From positions 1 through 50,902 of the forward strand of contig JAMCWG010000023.1 of the NCBI GenBank assembly GCA_023475235.1: a stretch of 50,902 nt of DNA, read 5' to 3'. The position numbers and the translations under genes were made by a program. Positions 41,370 through 49,812 of the stretch are shown one piece after another. Below the pieces are notes generated by a model. That model did not search any database, was not told where the DNA came from, and was given only the letters and a program-made list of their open reading frames with translations. Numbering within the stretch: position 1 is the stretch's first letter; every line of letters starts with the position of its first letter. The DNA is from Chloroflexota bacterium (GTDB lineage Bacteria; Chloroflexota; UBA6077; FW602-bin22; JAMCWG01).

Positions 41370-42368
41370 ATGGATGGCTTATCGTTGATCAAAGAGCGCG
41401 AAGAGGCGATGACCGACTACAGCTATGTCCCATTAGAGCTGGAAGGCATTCGCGCCGTCTTGCCCCTGATGTGCGACCTCTATATCGAAGAGGGGGGTCG
41501 GTACATTCTGTACAGGAGCACCTCGCTGCCGTTCACTGCGCTGGATTGCGAGCGTCTAATGGCGGCCGGCGTCACCTGTCTCTGGATTCGCGGTGCCGGA
41601 GGAATGAGCACCCAGCATCCGGCGACGGCGCTGCTCAGCCTTCCAGACGAGCAAGTCCCACCGATGGTGAAGGCGAAGGTGCTGTACGATTCGGCAATGG
41701 AGACCGTGAGGCAAGCCGCTTCTAACACAGCGCTGCAAGCGGTGATACCGAGGGTAGCCGATCTGGTCGGGTTAACCCTACGCTACCTGACCCACAGCTC
41801 GAATGCCTTCGGTGCCCTGCTTACCGTGATGCGCCACGACTACTCGGTATACACGCACGCGGTCAACGTTGGCTTCTACGCTGTGGGCGTGGGTAAGGCC
41901 ATCGGCATCACCGACAACCGGGAGCTTGCCGTCCTGGGGATGGGAGCATTCCTGCACGACGTAGGCAAGTCCAACGTCCCCAACAATGTCCTGAGCAAGC
42001 CCGGAGCGCTCTCGGTCGACGAGTGGGCTACCATTCGCAAGCATCCGTCCTGGGGAAGAGCGACGCTGTCGGGGGCGGTCGACATATCCCCTGTGGTGCT
42101 GGACATCGTCTCCCAGCATCACGAACGCCTGGACGGCTCGGGCTATCCGGCGGGGATCAAGGGCGACAGCATGCATCTGTACGCGAAGCTGGTGGCCGTC
42201 GTCGATTCCTTCGACGCGATGACCAGCGAACGCCCCTACCGGCCGGCGCACAGCCCATACAATGCGCTTAAGATACTGAAGGGCGAGAGCACGGGCAAGC
42301 TGGACCCGAAGTTGTTCGCCGCCCTGGTGCGCCTCCTGCGCAATCTCAGCGAGCCTGCCACCAGTTAG
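41370..42368 (+). CDS. HD-GYP domain cyclic di-GMP phosphodiesterase
   Basis: A protein of 332 residues that probably hydrolyses cyclic di-GMP with a metal centre. The N-terminal 115 residues resemble the DUF3391-type domain often found before HD-GYP. The catalytic domain has YTHAVNVGFYAVGVG, GAFLHDVGKSNVP (HD), HHERLDGSGYPAG (GYP) and DSFDAMTSERPYR, all standard. The C-terminal LDPKLFAALVRLL is also typical. The ATG at 41409 is another possible start; neither has a strong ribosome binding site. The gene lies 140 bp after the diguanylate cyclase on the same strand, so synthesis and breakdown of the messenger are encoded side by side. Confidence 0.9.
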   Translation: MDGLSLIKEREEAMTDYSYVPLELEGIRAVLPLMCDLYIEEGGRYILYRSTSLPFTALDCERLMAAGVTCLWIRGAGGMSTQHPATALLSLPDEQVPPMVKAKVLYDSAMETVRQAASNTALQAVIPRVADLVGLTLRYLTHSSNAFGALLTVMRHDYSVYTHAVNVGFYAVGVGKAIGITDNRELAVLGMGAFLHDVGKSNVPNNVLSKPGALSVDEWATIRKHPSWGRATLSGAVDISPVVLDIVSQHHERLDGSGYPAGIKGDSMHLYAKLVAVVDSFDAMTSERPYRPAHSPYNALKILKGESTGKLDPKLFAALVRLLRNLSEPATS

Positions 42369-42439
42369 AGCGGTTGCCCGCACCTCGTTGTCCTGCCTTC
42401 AGGCATAAGTGGCCGGACGGCAGGCACGGGTTACAATGC

Positions 42440-44974
42440 TCATTTTCCGGGGCCCCGTCGCCGGACGCGGTCTATCACCGTCTGCAGCTCGGCTTCCTTC
42501 CACGGCTTGGGCAGGACGGCGTCGACGCCCTCCGCCCGCAGGAGCGACCCGTCAAGGGCAGCGCTGTCGCCGGTCATCAGCGCGACGAAGGGCCGCCGCC
42601 TGGAACGCTTGACGCGGGCGGCAAGCTCAAGGCCAGAGGCGTCGGGCAGCTTCAAGTCGGTGAGCACGATGTCGTAGCCGTTGCCTTTAAGGGCCTCAAT
42701 ACCGTCCTGTCCCGAAGTGACCAGAGAGACCCGGTGTCCGTCGATCTTAAGCCTTTCCTGCAGTGCTTCGCCGAACCACTTGTTGTCCTCGACGACCAGG
42801 ACTTTGAGCTTGCGGCCAGCATCGGCGTGAGGCTCGATTGCCGGCTCGGCGCCCGCCTCGACGCCTGGCTCGCATGGCGCCGAAGCTTCGCGTACCGCCT
42901 TCTTCCGCCTCAGGACCTGATTGATCGTCTGCCTCAGCACGGGAAGCCGGCACGGCTTCTGAATGATCCCATCTATGCCAAGCTCCGACAGGTGTTCGAC
43001 CGCGATCTCAGCGCCCCACCCGGTGAGGAGGACGACTGGCGTATCCGGCGAAGCCGCCTTCACCTTGGCGGCCACCTCCCACCCGTTGACTTCGGCCATG
43101 CCCAGGTCCGTAATCACCAGGTCGTACAGCCGCCTGCTGAAGGCGCTGATCCCCTGTTTGCCCCCCAGGCACTTCGTGACGGAGTGGCCGTCGGTACGGA
43201 GCAGGGCTTCGACGGCGCCCAGCACGCGCTCGTCGTCGTCGATCAGCAGGACCCGAGCTTTGTGAGCGAGGTATGGTGCCTCGAGGTCGAGCTTCTGCTC
43301 GGCCGCCGGCGCTATCGGGAGGACCACGGTGAAGGTGCTGCCCTTGCCGAGGGTGCTTTCGACGGTCAGCTCACCGTCGTGGCGCGAGACTATGCCGTAG
43401 GCGATGGAGAGACCGAGCCCGCTCCCCGCCGAGCCCTTTGTCGTGAAGAACGGATCGAATATGCTCTTGACGACCTCATCGGACATTCCGACGCCCGAGT
43501 CGCTGATAGCGGCGAATACGCTGTCGCCGCGCTGGCCGGTCACCATCTTGATGTCCCCGCCCTCGGGCATCGCGTCGATAGCGTTGAGGATAATGTTCAG
43601 GAATACTTCTCGAAGGTCGGAGGCGTTTCCCCTGGCCGGGGAAACGGCGGCGAACTCGGTGGTGAGGCTGATGGTTATGCCGGCTTTCTCGGCCGCGTCT
43701 TTCCATCGCGGGCGGGCCAGCTCGACGGCGCCTCTGATGGCTTCGTTGATATCGACGCTGGAGAACTCGGTATCTTTCCTTATCCGGGTGTACTCCTGGA
43801 TCCGCTTCACGGTTTCCGTCCCGTCCATCGCCGCCTGATGGATGGCCATCGCGCACTCGCGAAGCTGGGACGTCAGGTCGGCGAGGAGCATTATGTCGCT
43901 CCAGCCGACGATGCTCGACAGGAGGTTGTTGAAGTCGTGGGCGATGCCGCTCGCCATCTCGCCAATGGCCCGGAGCTTCTCAGAGCGGATGACCAGCTCC
44001 TGCAGCCGCTTCTGCTCGGTCACGTCCTTGACGATGTGGACCACCGCCGACAGCTCGCCACCGCTGTCTAACACCGGGTAAGCCGTTATCTGCGAGATCA
44101 TCCCTCGAATGCCGCATTCTACCGACGTGACGCTCGGCGGGTGATCGGAATCGGCCTGCCCGCTGTCGAGCAAGCATTGAGGACAGGGGACAGGGTTGCC
44201 CCAGACTACCTCGTGGCATTTCTTGCCGATGATATCCCTCGGATGCACATTGAACTTAGCGGCGAAAGCCTGGTTGGCCCTGATTACGACGCGCTCGGTG
44301 TTGGTGATGAAGATGCCATCGGAGATGGCGTCGAAGGTCTGCTCCCACTCACGCTTGCCCCGGGCCACGGTCTCGAAGAGCTGGAGGTTCACGGACCGAA
44401 CGGATTGGGCGTTCCTGATGGCTGCGGTAGCATGGTAACCCAGGAGGGCGGCGACGTCGGGATCGAGCTCGCCGTGGCCTTCGGCTTTCCTCGAGCCGGC
44501 CAGGAGGATCAGCCCCAGCGAAGGGCCGTGCAGGGCCAGCGGGATCAGCAGCACGTGGGCCGGGCCATCCGTCGAGGCGCCCAGAAGCGGGCGCAGGCCG
44601 CCGGGGACGTCGCAGTCGTCGAAGAACACGGGTCTCGTTGTCTCCAGCAGGCAGGACACTTCGGGGTCGTCAACGGGCAGGCAAAGGCCGGACGAGGCGC
44701 CCCTGCCTGTCGATACGTACGGGCGCCGTGAATGGAGCGAGCTGCCGCATAGCGACAGGTGTTGCCTTGCCTCGTCCAGTAAGAGGATGAAGCAGCGGCG
44801 GAACCCCGCGATCCGGCACGCTTCGCGGGCAATCCGCGACAGCGTTTCATCCAGGTCGAGGCTTGACGAGAAGGCGACCGCCGCCTCGCTGAGGGCCCGC
44901 AACTGCCGCATGGGTTGTCCGTCGCCCTCGCCTGTCTGCGGTACGGTCAATGTCTCGTTATGCTTCAGCTTCAT
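42440..44974 (-). CDS. Hybrid sensor histidine kinase with two receiver domains
   Basis: A soluble kinase of 844 residues. A GAF domain (about 30-185) is followed by a PAS domain (about 205-325) with a Cys cluster (CHEVVWGNPVPCPQCLL), HisKA with His346 (GIAHDFNNLLSSIVG), and HATPase_c at about 440-570 (NAIDAMPEGG, DSGVGMSDEV, GSGLGLSIAYGIV). Two receiver domains follow: REC1 at about 585-700 (LLIDDDE, ITDLGMAEVNG) and REC2 at about 725-840 (VVEDNKW, LTDLKLPDASG). There is no output domain, so phosphate is presumably passed to other partners. It lies 28 bp after the small HisKA_3 gene and is probably co-transcribed. The signal could be redox or a ligand bound by GAF/PAS. Confidence 0.9.
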   Translation of the reverse strand: MKLKHNETLTVPQTGEGDGQPMRQLRALSEAAVAFSSSLDLDETLSRIAREACRIAGFRRCFILLLDEARQHLSLCGSSLHSRRPYVSTGRGASSGLCLPVDDPEVSCLLETTRPVFFDDCDVPGGLRPLLGASTDGPAHVLLIPLALHGPSLGLILLAGSRKAEGHGELDPDVAALLGYHATAAIRNAQSVRSVNLQLFETVARGKREWEQTFDAISDGIFITNTERVVIRANQAFAAKFNVHPRDIIGKKCHEVVWGNPVPCPQCLLDSGQADSDHPPSVTSVECGIRGMISQITAYPVLDSGGELSAVVHIVKDVTEQKRLQELVIRSEKLRAIGEMASGIAHDFNNLLSSIVGWSDIMLLADLTSQLRECAMAIHQAAMDGTETVKRIQEYTRIRKDTEFSSVDINEAIRGAVELARPRWKDAAEKAGITISLTTEFAAVSPARGNASDLREVFLNIILNAIDAMPEGGDIKMVTGQRGDSVFAAISDSGVGMSDEVVKSIFDPFFTTKGSAGSGLGLSIAYGIVSRHDGELTVESTLGKGSTFTVVLPIAPAAEQKLDLEAPYLAHKARVLLIDDDERVLGAVEALLRTDGHSVTKCLGGKQGISAFSRRLYDLVITDLGMAEVNGWEVAAKVKAASPDTPVVLLTGWGAEIAVEHLSELGIDGIIQKPCRLPVLRQTINQVLRRKKAVREASAPCEPGVEAGAEPAIEPHADAGRKLKVLVVEDNKWFGEALQERLKIDGHRVSLVTSGQDGIEALKGNGYDIVLTDLKLPDASGLELAARVKRSRRRPFVALMTGDSAALDGSLLRAEGVDAVLPKPWKEAELQTVIDRVRRRGPGK

Positions 44975-45002
44975 AGTCCAACCCGGCCGTCGTGCGGCAC
45001 TC

Positions 45003-45320
45003 TCAGCGCCTCAACGTCGCTGTCAGGTCTCGTACTCTGTCGATCGTCTCGTTGAGGGCATCTTCGAGAAGGCCCAGCTCCTTGGCTGCGAGGGCGTACT
45101 CTTTTTTCCCTTGGAGTCGCTGGCACAACTGAGCTTTAAGCAAGCAGACGGCAAAGGCTTGCATCACGTCATCGTGCAATACCCTGGCGATCCTCTCCCG
45201 TTCGGCGACGAGCGACCCTTCTGCATCCGCTTGCGGCGGCCTGGGCTGTAAGCCGAGGGCGCTGCCAGGCGTATCTCCGGTGACATCGGGGGCTCTGGCA
45301 GAGACTTGTACTGAATCCAC
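45003..45320 (-). CDS. Stand-alone HisKA_3-type dimerisation and phospho-acceptor protein
   Basis: A protein of 105 residues. Residues 36-105 match the NarX/DegS-type HisKA_3 domain: ERERIARVLHDDVMQAF with His49 as the expected phosphorylation site, then a second helix ending IDRVRDLTATLRR. The ATPase domain that normally follows is missing; the frame ends with TGA after LRR and the next gene is a different kinase. The start GTG 45320 follows AAGGAGG. It may act as a phosphotransfer or dimerisation partner, or be a remnant of a larger kinase. The good ribosome binding site favours a real gene. Confidence 0.65.
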   Translation of the reverse strand: MDSVQVSARAPDVTGDTPGSALGLQPRPPQADAEGSLVAERERIARVLHDDVMQAFAVCLLKAQLCQRLQGKKEYALAAKELGLLEDALNETIDRVRDLTATLRR

Positions 45321-45839
45321 GCTGCCTCCTTGCTACGATGACTCTCCATCACAGGCCGGCGGCTATACAGGGTGCCACTCGACCGGGCATTCGGAAAGCG
45401 GCCGGCCGGCGGTCCTTCGAGCATTTTAGCACGCCGGTCAATTACCTACAACATTCCGTTTACAAGATTCTTCGATTCAGGCGCGCCTCGCGGAGACCGG
45501 GTCTGGCAGGGACTGAAGATATGGGGACTTCAAACCGATAATATAACTGGAGAGCGACATCGTTCGGCGAAGGCGCAGCGGGGAAAGGCGACGAAAGGGC
45601 AAGGATGCTGGTCGCCCCGCTGTTTCCCGGCGCACCGGGTTGAGCGGTCGGGTCGAGCGAAGCGAGCCGCCGGTGAGGGCGGGTACCAATGGCTTGAGGC
45701 GGCGAGTACATATGGCTGCCGAAGGCGGACGCTTTCGGCTATTGGCAGTAGGTGCTTGCGCCGCTAAGATTCACCCGCCTTACAGTGCGGTCGCGTCCCT
45801 GACCTGCAGCAGGTTAACCTGGGCGAATGGAGGCAGTCA
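45321..45839 (+). promoter_or_regulatory. Intergenic region upstream of the flagellar operon, with sigma-28-like site
   Basis: 519 bases without a convincing gene. TGAAGATA (45514-45521) and ACCGATAA (45534-45541) are 12 bp apart and resemble the flagellar sigma-28 promoter pattern TAAAGTTT-N11-GCCGATAA. If used, the leader of flbD is about 290 nt. A hairpin-rich GC segment lies at 45590-45640. No known riboswitch recognised. Confidence 0.3.
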
Positions 45840-46076
45840 ATGGTCCGTCTCTCCAGGTTCGATGGCAGCGAGTTCTACATCAACGCAGAGCTCATCGAAA
45901 GCGTCGAAATGACTCCGGACACGGTCGTCTCTCTGACGAACGGAAAGAAGCTTGTCGTGAGGGAATCGGCTGAAGAAGTAGTCTCGCGCATAGTGGACTA
46001 CAGGCGAAAGTCAACCGGCGACAGACTGCTGGTAAGCAACTGCGCCGGCCCGCTGGTACCGGCGGCGGATAGCTAG
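45840..46076 (+). CDS. flbD: Flagellar FlbD family protein
   Basis: A protein of 78 residues. The family signature FDGSEFYINAELIESVEMTPDTVVSLTNGKKLVVRES covers the N-terminal 50 residues; VVSRIVDYRR ends the domain. FlbD/SwrD proteins are small cytoplasmic factors tied to flagellar motor power in Firmicutes. The start ATG follows GGAGGCAGTCA. It heads the operon flbD-motA-motB-fliL-fliM-fliN-fliO. In many bacteria flgE lies just upstream; here it does not. Confidence 0.9.
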   Translation: MVRLSRFDGSEFYINAELIESVEMTPDTVVSLTNGKKLVVRESAEEVVSRIVDYRRKSTGDRLLVSNCAGPLVPAADS

Positions 46077-46113
46077 GTCCGTTCACTATTTCTGATCTAG
46101 GTGGTATAGCCTC

Positions 46114-46947
46114 TTGGGACCAACGACCATCATCGGCTTGATAGTGGGCATCGGTGCGCTCGTAGCAACCATTGTCCTGGAGGGGGGCGAGCTCAGCAGG
46201 TTCCTCAGCGTCTCGGCCGCCTTGATCGTGTTTGGCGGCACCTTCGGGGCCACGCTGACCAGCTTCCCCCTCGGCACGGTTGCCAAGCTTCCTGTGCTCA
46301 TACTTAAGGCTATGCTCGGAGGGGGAACGGGCACATCATCTACCGAGCTGGTGACCACCTTCGTTAGCCTGGCGGAGAGGGCCAGGAGAGAGGGCCTGCT
46401 TTCCCTGGAAGAGGAGGCAAATAAGATCAAGGATACCTTCATAAGGAAGGGGATGCTGCTCGTCGTTGACGGCATCGATTCCGAAGTGGTCCGGACGCTT
46501 CTCGATATCGAGATAGGAGCGTTGGCCGAAAGGCACCAGAAGAGCTACGCTATGCTGGAAGCTATGGGGGGATACTCCCCGACGATGGGCATCATCGGCA
46601 CGGTGATGGGATTGGTGAACGTGTTGAGCAGCCTGGAGAACCCATCCGAGCTGGGCTCCGCCATCGCTACCGCTTTCATCGCCACATTCTATGGCGTTGG
46701 GACGGCCAACCTGGTGTGGCTCCCGCTTGGAGCGAAGCTGAAGGCCCAGAGCAAGGAGGAGCTATACCTGCGAGAGGTGGCGCGCGAGGGCATTCTTGCC
46801 GTTCAGGCAGGGGACAACCCTCGCATCGTGCGCGAGAAGCTGGAGGCGTTCCTGTCGGCGAGCGAGCGAGGCAAGAAGGAGGGGCAGGCCTCGGCCGTCC
46901 GCGGCACCCGGAGCGTCGCCGAAGAACCTGCGACTGCAGCCAGTTGA
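46114..46947 (+). CDS. motA: Flagellar motor stator protein MotA
   Basis: An integral membrane protein of 277 residues that, with MotB, forms the ion channel driving the flagellar motor. Four helices are visible (about 2-22, 30-50, 150-172, 180-205). The cytoplasmic loop has RARREGLLSLEEEA, which carries the conserved charged residues that contact FliG, and the Pro in GGYSPTMGIIGTVMG is the conserved gating Pro. The start codon is TTG 46114, nine bases after AGGTGG. It lies 37 bp after flbD. Ion specificity is not told by the sequence I can inspect. Confidence 0.93.
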   Translation: MGPTTIIGLIVGIGALVATIVLEGGELSRFLSVSAALIVFGGTFGATLTSFPLGTVAKLPVLILKAMLGGGTGTSSTELVTTFVSLAERARREGLLSLEEEANKIKDTFIRKGMLLVVDGIDSEVVRTLLDIEIGALAERHQKSYAMLEAMGGYSPTMGIIGTVMGLVNVLSSLENPSELGSAIATAFIATFYGVGTANLVWLPLGAKLKAQSKEELYLREVAREGILAVQAGDNPRIVREKLEAFLSASERGKKEGQASAVRGTRSVAEEPATAAS

Positions 46948-46979
46948 CGCTGGAGCACGCGGACTAGAGGCGGTTGCAC

Positions 46980-47753
46980 GTGCAGAGAAGAGGTCATCTC
47001 GAAGAAAAACATGAGAATACTGAGCGTTGGCTGCTCACCTATTCTGACCTGATCACCCTGCTGCTGGTGTTCTTTGTGGTGATGTACTCTGTCTCCAAGG
47101 CCGACGAAGCGAAGTTCGCCAAGCTGAATGCCTCTTTGCAGAAGGCATTCAACGTCATCGTGCTCCAGGGACAGGACACCACCGCCATCTCCGGCCAGAA
47201 TGGCCCCGACGGCGGCAACAAGATTATGGACGACTTCCTGGGGATACGGACGAGCGTGATGAAGGCGGCGGAGCAGATGGGCATCCAGAGTCACGTCAAC
47301 GTGACCATGCAGCAAGACGGCATTGCCATCAGCCTTTCGGGAAACCTCCTGTTCGATTCCGGGCGAGCCGACCTCAGGCCCGAGTCGACAGCGCTCCTGG
47401 AGAAGGTGGGCGAGCAGGTGCGGGCGGTCCCCAACGAAATCAGGATAGAAGGGCACACCGATAGCATCCCGGTGGACAGCGACCTCTATCCGACGAACTG
47501 GGAGCTTTCCGCCGCCCGCGCCACGGCGGTCACGCGGTTCCTGGTCGAGGTGAGCGGCATCGATCCGCGACGGCTATCGGCCCAGGGGTACAGCCAGTAC
47601 CGGCCCCTGACGGACAACAGCACGAGAGAGAATCGGGCCCTCAACCGAAGGGTCGACATAGTGATCGTGTACCCTAAGCCAACGCCGGAACCGGCAACCA
47701 ATACTGGCGACGCGCCGGCCAGCACGAGCGGGGCGCCGGCAGCGGGCCATTAG
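46980..47753 (+). CDS. motB: Flagellar motor stator protein MotB
   Basis: A membrane protein of 257 residues. A short cytoplasmic N-terminus is followed by one helix with the ion-carrying Asp23 (TYSDLITLLLVFFVVMYS), a plug region, and a C-terminal OmpA-like peptidoglycan-binding domain at about 110-235 (LLFDSGRADLRPES, IEGHTDSIPV, NWELSAARA, NRALNRRVDI). The tail is Pro/Ala-rich. The start GTG 46980 is well spaced from AGAGGCGG; TTG 46974 is the alternative. It follows motA by 32 bp. Confidence 0.93.
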   Translation: MQRRGHLEEKHENTERWLLTYSDLITLLLVFFVVMYSVSKADEAKFAKLNASLQKAFNVIVLQGQDTTAISGQNGPDGGNKIMDDFLGIRTSVMKAAEQMGIQSHVNVTMQQDGIAISLSGNLLFDSGRADLRPESTALLEKVGEQVRAVPNEIRIEGHTDSIPVDSDLYPTNWELSAARATAVTRFLVEVSGIDPRRLSAQGYSQYRPLTDNSTRENRALNRRVDIVIVYPKPTPEPATNTGDAPASTSGAPAAGH

Positions 47754-47824
47754 GCCCCATATGCCGGGTGACTTGCCGGGCAAGGGTCGTTTACCGCCCT
47801 GCCTGACAGAAGTGAGGAATACCG

Positions 47825-48355
47825 ATGAAGCTAACCTTTGGCAAGATGATCATAGTGATAGTCCTTGTCGTGGCTCTCCTGGGCGGGGGTGTGGGAGGGT
47901 TGTACCTCATCCAGCGCTTCTCACTCCTGGGGGGCACTGCCAGCGCCCAGGAGGCAGGCACACCCTCAGCCGCGGAATCCGGGCAAGCTAAGGCCGCGAG
48001 TCCCGGACCTGGGATGATGCTCCCGATGAAAGAGCGAGTGATAAACCTGGCCGACAGCGGAGGGTTCCAGTACGTCAAGATCGAGCTGGCCCTGGAGTTC
48101 GATTTGCCGGATGCCAGGAATCTGAAGGGCGATGCCTATAAGAAGCGCCAGGACGAATTCATCAAGGAGATGGCAAGCAGGCGGCCGGTGATGGAGGATA
48201 TCATCACGATGAGCCTCTCCAGCAAGACTTCGGACATGCTTATTAAAGCCGAAGGGAAGCAGCAATTGCGGGACGAGCTGAAGAGCAAGCTCAGCGGCGT
48301 CGTCGGAGAGCATAAGTTGACGAACGTCTATTTTACCCAGTTCATCATCCAGTAA
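47825..48355 (+). CDS. fliL: Flagellar basal body-associated protein FliL
   Basis: A protein of 176 residues with one N-terminal helix (about 8-30, MIIVIVLVVALLGGGVGGLY) and a periplasmic-type domain (about 70-176: VINLADSGGFQYVKIELALEF, RRPVMEDIITMSLSSKT, NVYFTQFIIQ). FliL surrounds the stator and helps it work under load. The final Q-F-I-I-Q is typical. The start ATG follows GTGAGGAATACCG. It is the fourth gene of the operon. Confidence 0.92.
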   Translation: MKLTFGKMIIVIVLVVALLGGGVGGLYLIQRFSLLGGTASAQEAGTPSAAESGQAKAASPGPGMMLPMKERVINLADSGGFQYVKIELALEFDLPDARNLKGDAYKKRQDEFIKEMASRRPVMEDIITMSLSSKTSDMLIKAEGKQQLRDELKSKLSGVVGEHKLTNVYFTQFIIQ

Positions 48356-48380
48356 CGCTGCAAGTCGGGAAGGAACGAAG

Positions 48381-49424
48381 ATGGACGTCGAAGCGAAAAA
48401 GGTTCTTTCTCAATGGGAGATCGATTCCCTGCTCGGCTCGCTAGACTCTCAGGAAGGCACGGCAGCAGGCATGGAAGTCGACGGGAACAAGAACGTCCGG
48501 TTATACGACTTCCGCAGGCCTGGCAAGTTTTCTAAAGAGCACTTGAGGGCGATCCAGACCATCCACGAAAGCTTCGCCCACGGGACCGCTTCTTCACTGT
48601 CGTCTTACCTGCGGACCGGTGTCCAGCTTCAGCTCTCATCTGTCGAGCAGGCCGTCTACGAGGAATACATCGAGCAGTTATCCAACCCGACCGTACTGGC
48701 GATTGTGAGCGCCGACCCGCTGCCCGGGCACATGATCATCGAGATGAATATGGGGCTTGCCTTCGCCCTGATCGACCGCCTGCTCGGCGGAACGGGGCTG
48801 GTGCCGCAGAAGCTGCGGGAAGTGACGGACGTCGAGCTGATCTTGCTTCAGACGCTCATCAAGAGCCTCCTTGCCTCGCTTCGGGAGTCCTGGCTGCAAA
48901 TTCATCGCGTGAATCTGAAGCTCGACGAGATGGTCTTCAACCCCGAGATCGTGCACTCGGCCCTGCCGGCGGACGTCGGGGTGCTCCTGCTGTTCGAGCT
49001 CCGGATGAAGGAGACCTCGAACATCATCAGCATATTCACGCCGTACACGATGCTCGAGCCCATAATCGGGAAGCTTACCTCTCAGATGTGGCTGGCCGGC
49101 GTTCGAAAGGACGTATCCGGAGGACAGGATGCCATCCGGATGCAGCTAGAGAAGGTGGACCTGCCCGTCAAGGCAGAGCTGGGGACAGCCACCGTCTCCG
49201 TCAGAGAGCTGATCGGCCTGCAAAGGGGTGATGTGATCGTCCTGGAAACAGGCATCAAGGAGGAGCTAGAGGTTATGGTCGCCGGCAAGCACAAGTATTA
49301 CGGGCGGCCCGGGCGGATAGGCCGCCGGCTGGGCGTGGCGATAACTCGGACTTCGCAGGAAGAAAACGACCTCAGGAAAGCCCAAACACCAGAAGCTGTA
49401 CTTGTAGGGGAGGAACAACAGTAA
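48381..49424 (+). CDS. fliM: Flagellar motor switch protein FliM
   Basis: A switch protein of 347 residues. The N-terminal LSQWEIDSLLGSL (9-21) is the CheY-P binding motif (EIDALL type). The middle CheC-like domain covers about 45-240 (FRRPGKFSKEHLRAIQTIHESFA), and the C-terminal SpoA domain about 250-330 (LPVKAELGTATVSVRELIGL). It forms the C ring with FliG and FliN and sets the direction of rotation. Its TAA overlaps the ATG of fliN by one base (TAATG). Confidence 0.95.
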   Translation: MDVEAKKVLSQWEIDSLLGSLDSQEGTAAGMEVDGNKNVRLYDFRRPGKFSKEHLRAIQTIHESFAHGTASSLSSYLRTGVQLQLSSVEQAVYEEYIEQLSNPTVLAIVSADPLPGHMIIEMNMGLAFALIDRLLGGTGLVPQKLREVTDVELILLQTLIKSLLASLRESWLQIHRVNLKLDEMVFNPEIVHSALPADVGVLLLFELRMKETSNIISIFTPYTMLEPIIGKLTSQMWLAGVRKDVSGGQDAIRMQLEKVDLPVKAELGTATVSVRELIGLQRGDVIVLETGIKEELEVMVAGKHKYYGRPGRIGRRLGVAITRTSQEENDLRKAQTPEAVLVGEEQQ

Positions 49425-49798
49425 TGGCTAACGAGGAATTCTCGCCGGACGCAGGGCCGAATGACCAACCCGGCGAGCCGGTCGCGGAAGTGCACGTGGC
49501 GGAGTTCGCACCCCTCGGCGCCGGCGAGCCAGTCAACGGATCGGGCATAGACCTGCTGCTGGATGTGGTGCTTAAGGTCAACGTGGAGCTCGGCAACTCT
49601 TCCCTATCCATTAAAGACATCCTTGCGTTGGGGCCCGGCTCGGTCGTGGAATTGGACAAGCTGGCGAGCGAGCCAGTAGACGTGTTTGTGAACGGCACGC
49701 AGATTGCCAGAGGCGAGGTCGTAGTCGTCGATGAGAAGTTTGGCGTGCGGGTCACCGAAGTCGTGACGCCACAGAAGAGGATCACCTCGCTGGCATAG
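49424..49798 (+). CDS. fliN: Flagellar motor switch protein FliN
   Basis: A protein of 124 residues, single SpoA domain at about 38-120 (LDVVLKVNVELGNSSLSIKD, LGPGSVVELDKLASEPVDVF, NGTQIARGEVVVVDEKFGVR). The first 35 residues are acidic and probably flexible. It lacks the CheC-like phosphatase domain of FliY, a role covered here by CheC and CheX. One-base overlap with fliM, 14 bp before fliO. Confidence 0.95.
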   Translation: MANEEFSPDAGPNDQPGEPVAEVHVAEFAPLGAGEPVNGSGIDLLLDVVLKVNVELGNSSLSIKDILALGPGSVVELDKLASEPVDVFVNGTQIARGEVVVVDEKFGVRVTEVVTPQKRITSLA

Positions 49799-49812
49799 CA
49801 GGTATCATGTAG

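Noticed and set aside
42374-44071. Long open frame on the plus strand opposite the hybrid kinase
   Set aside because: It is the antisense shadow of a strongly conserved kinase in GC-rich DNA. Its translation has no recognisable domain. Similar shadows opposite the FAD/Fe-S enzyme, the secreted protein at 29309 and the first MFS gene were rejected for the same reason.
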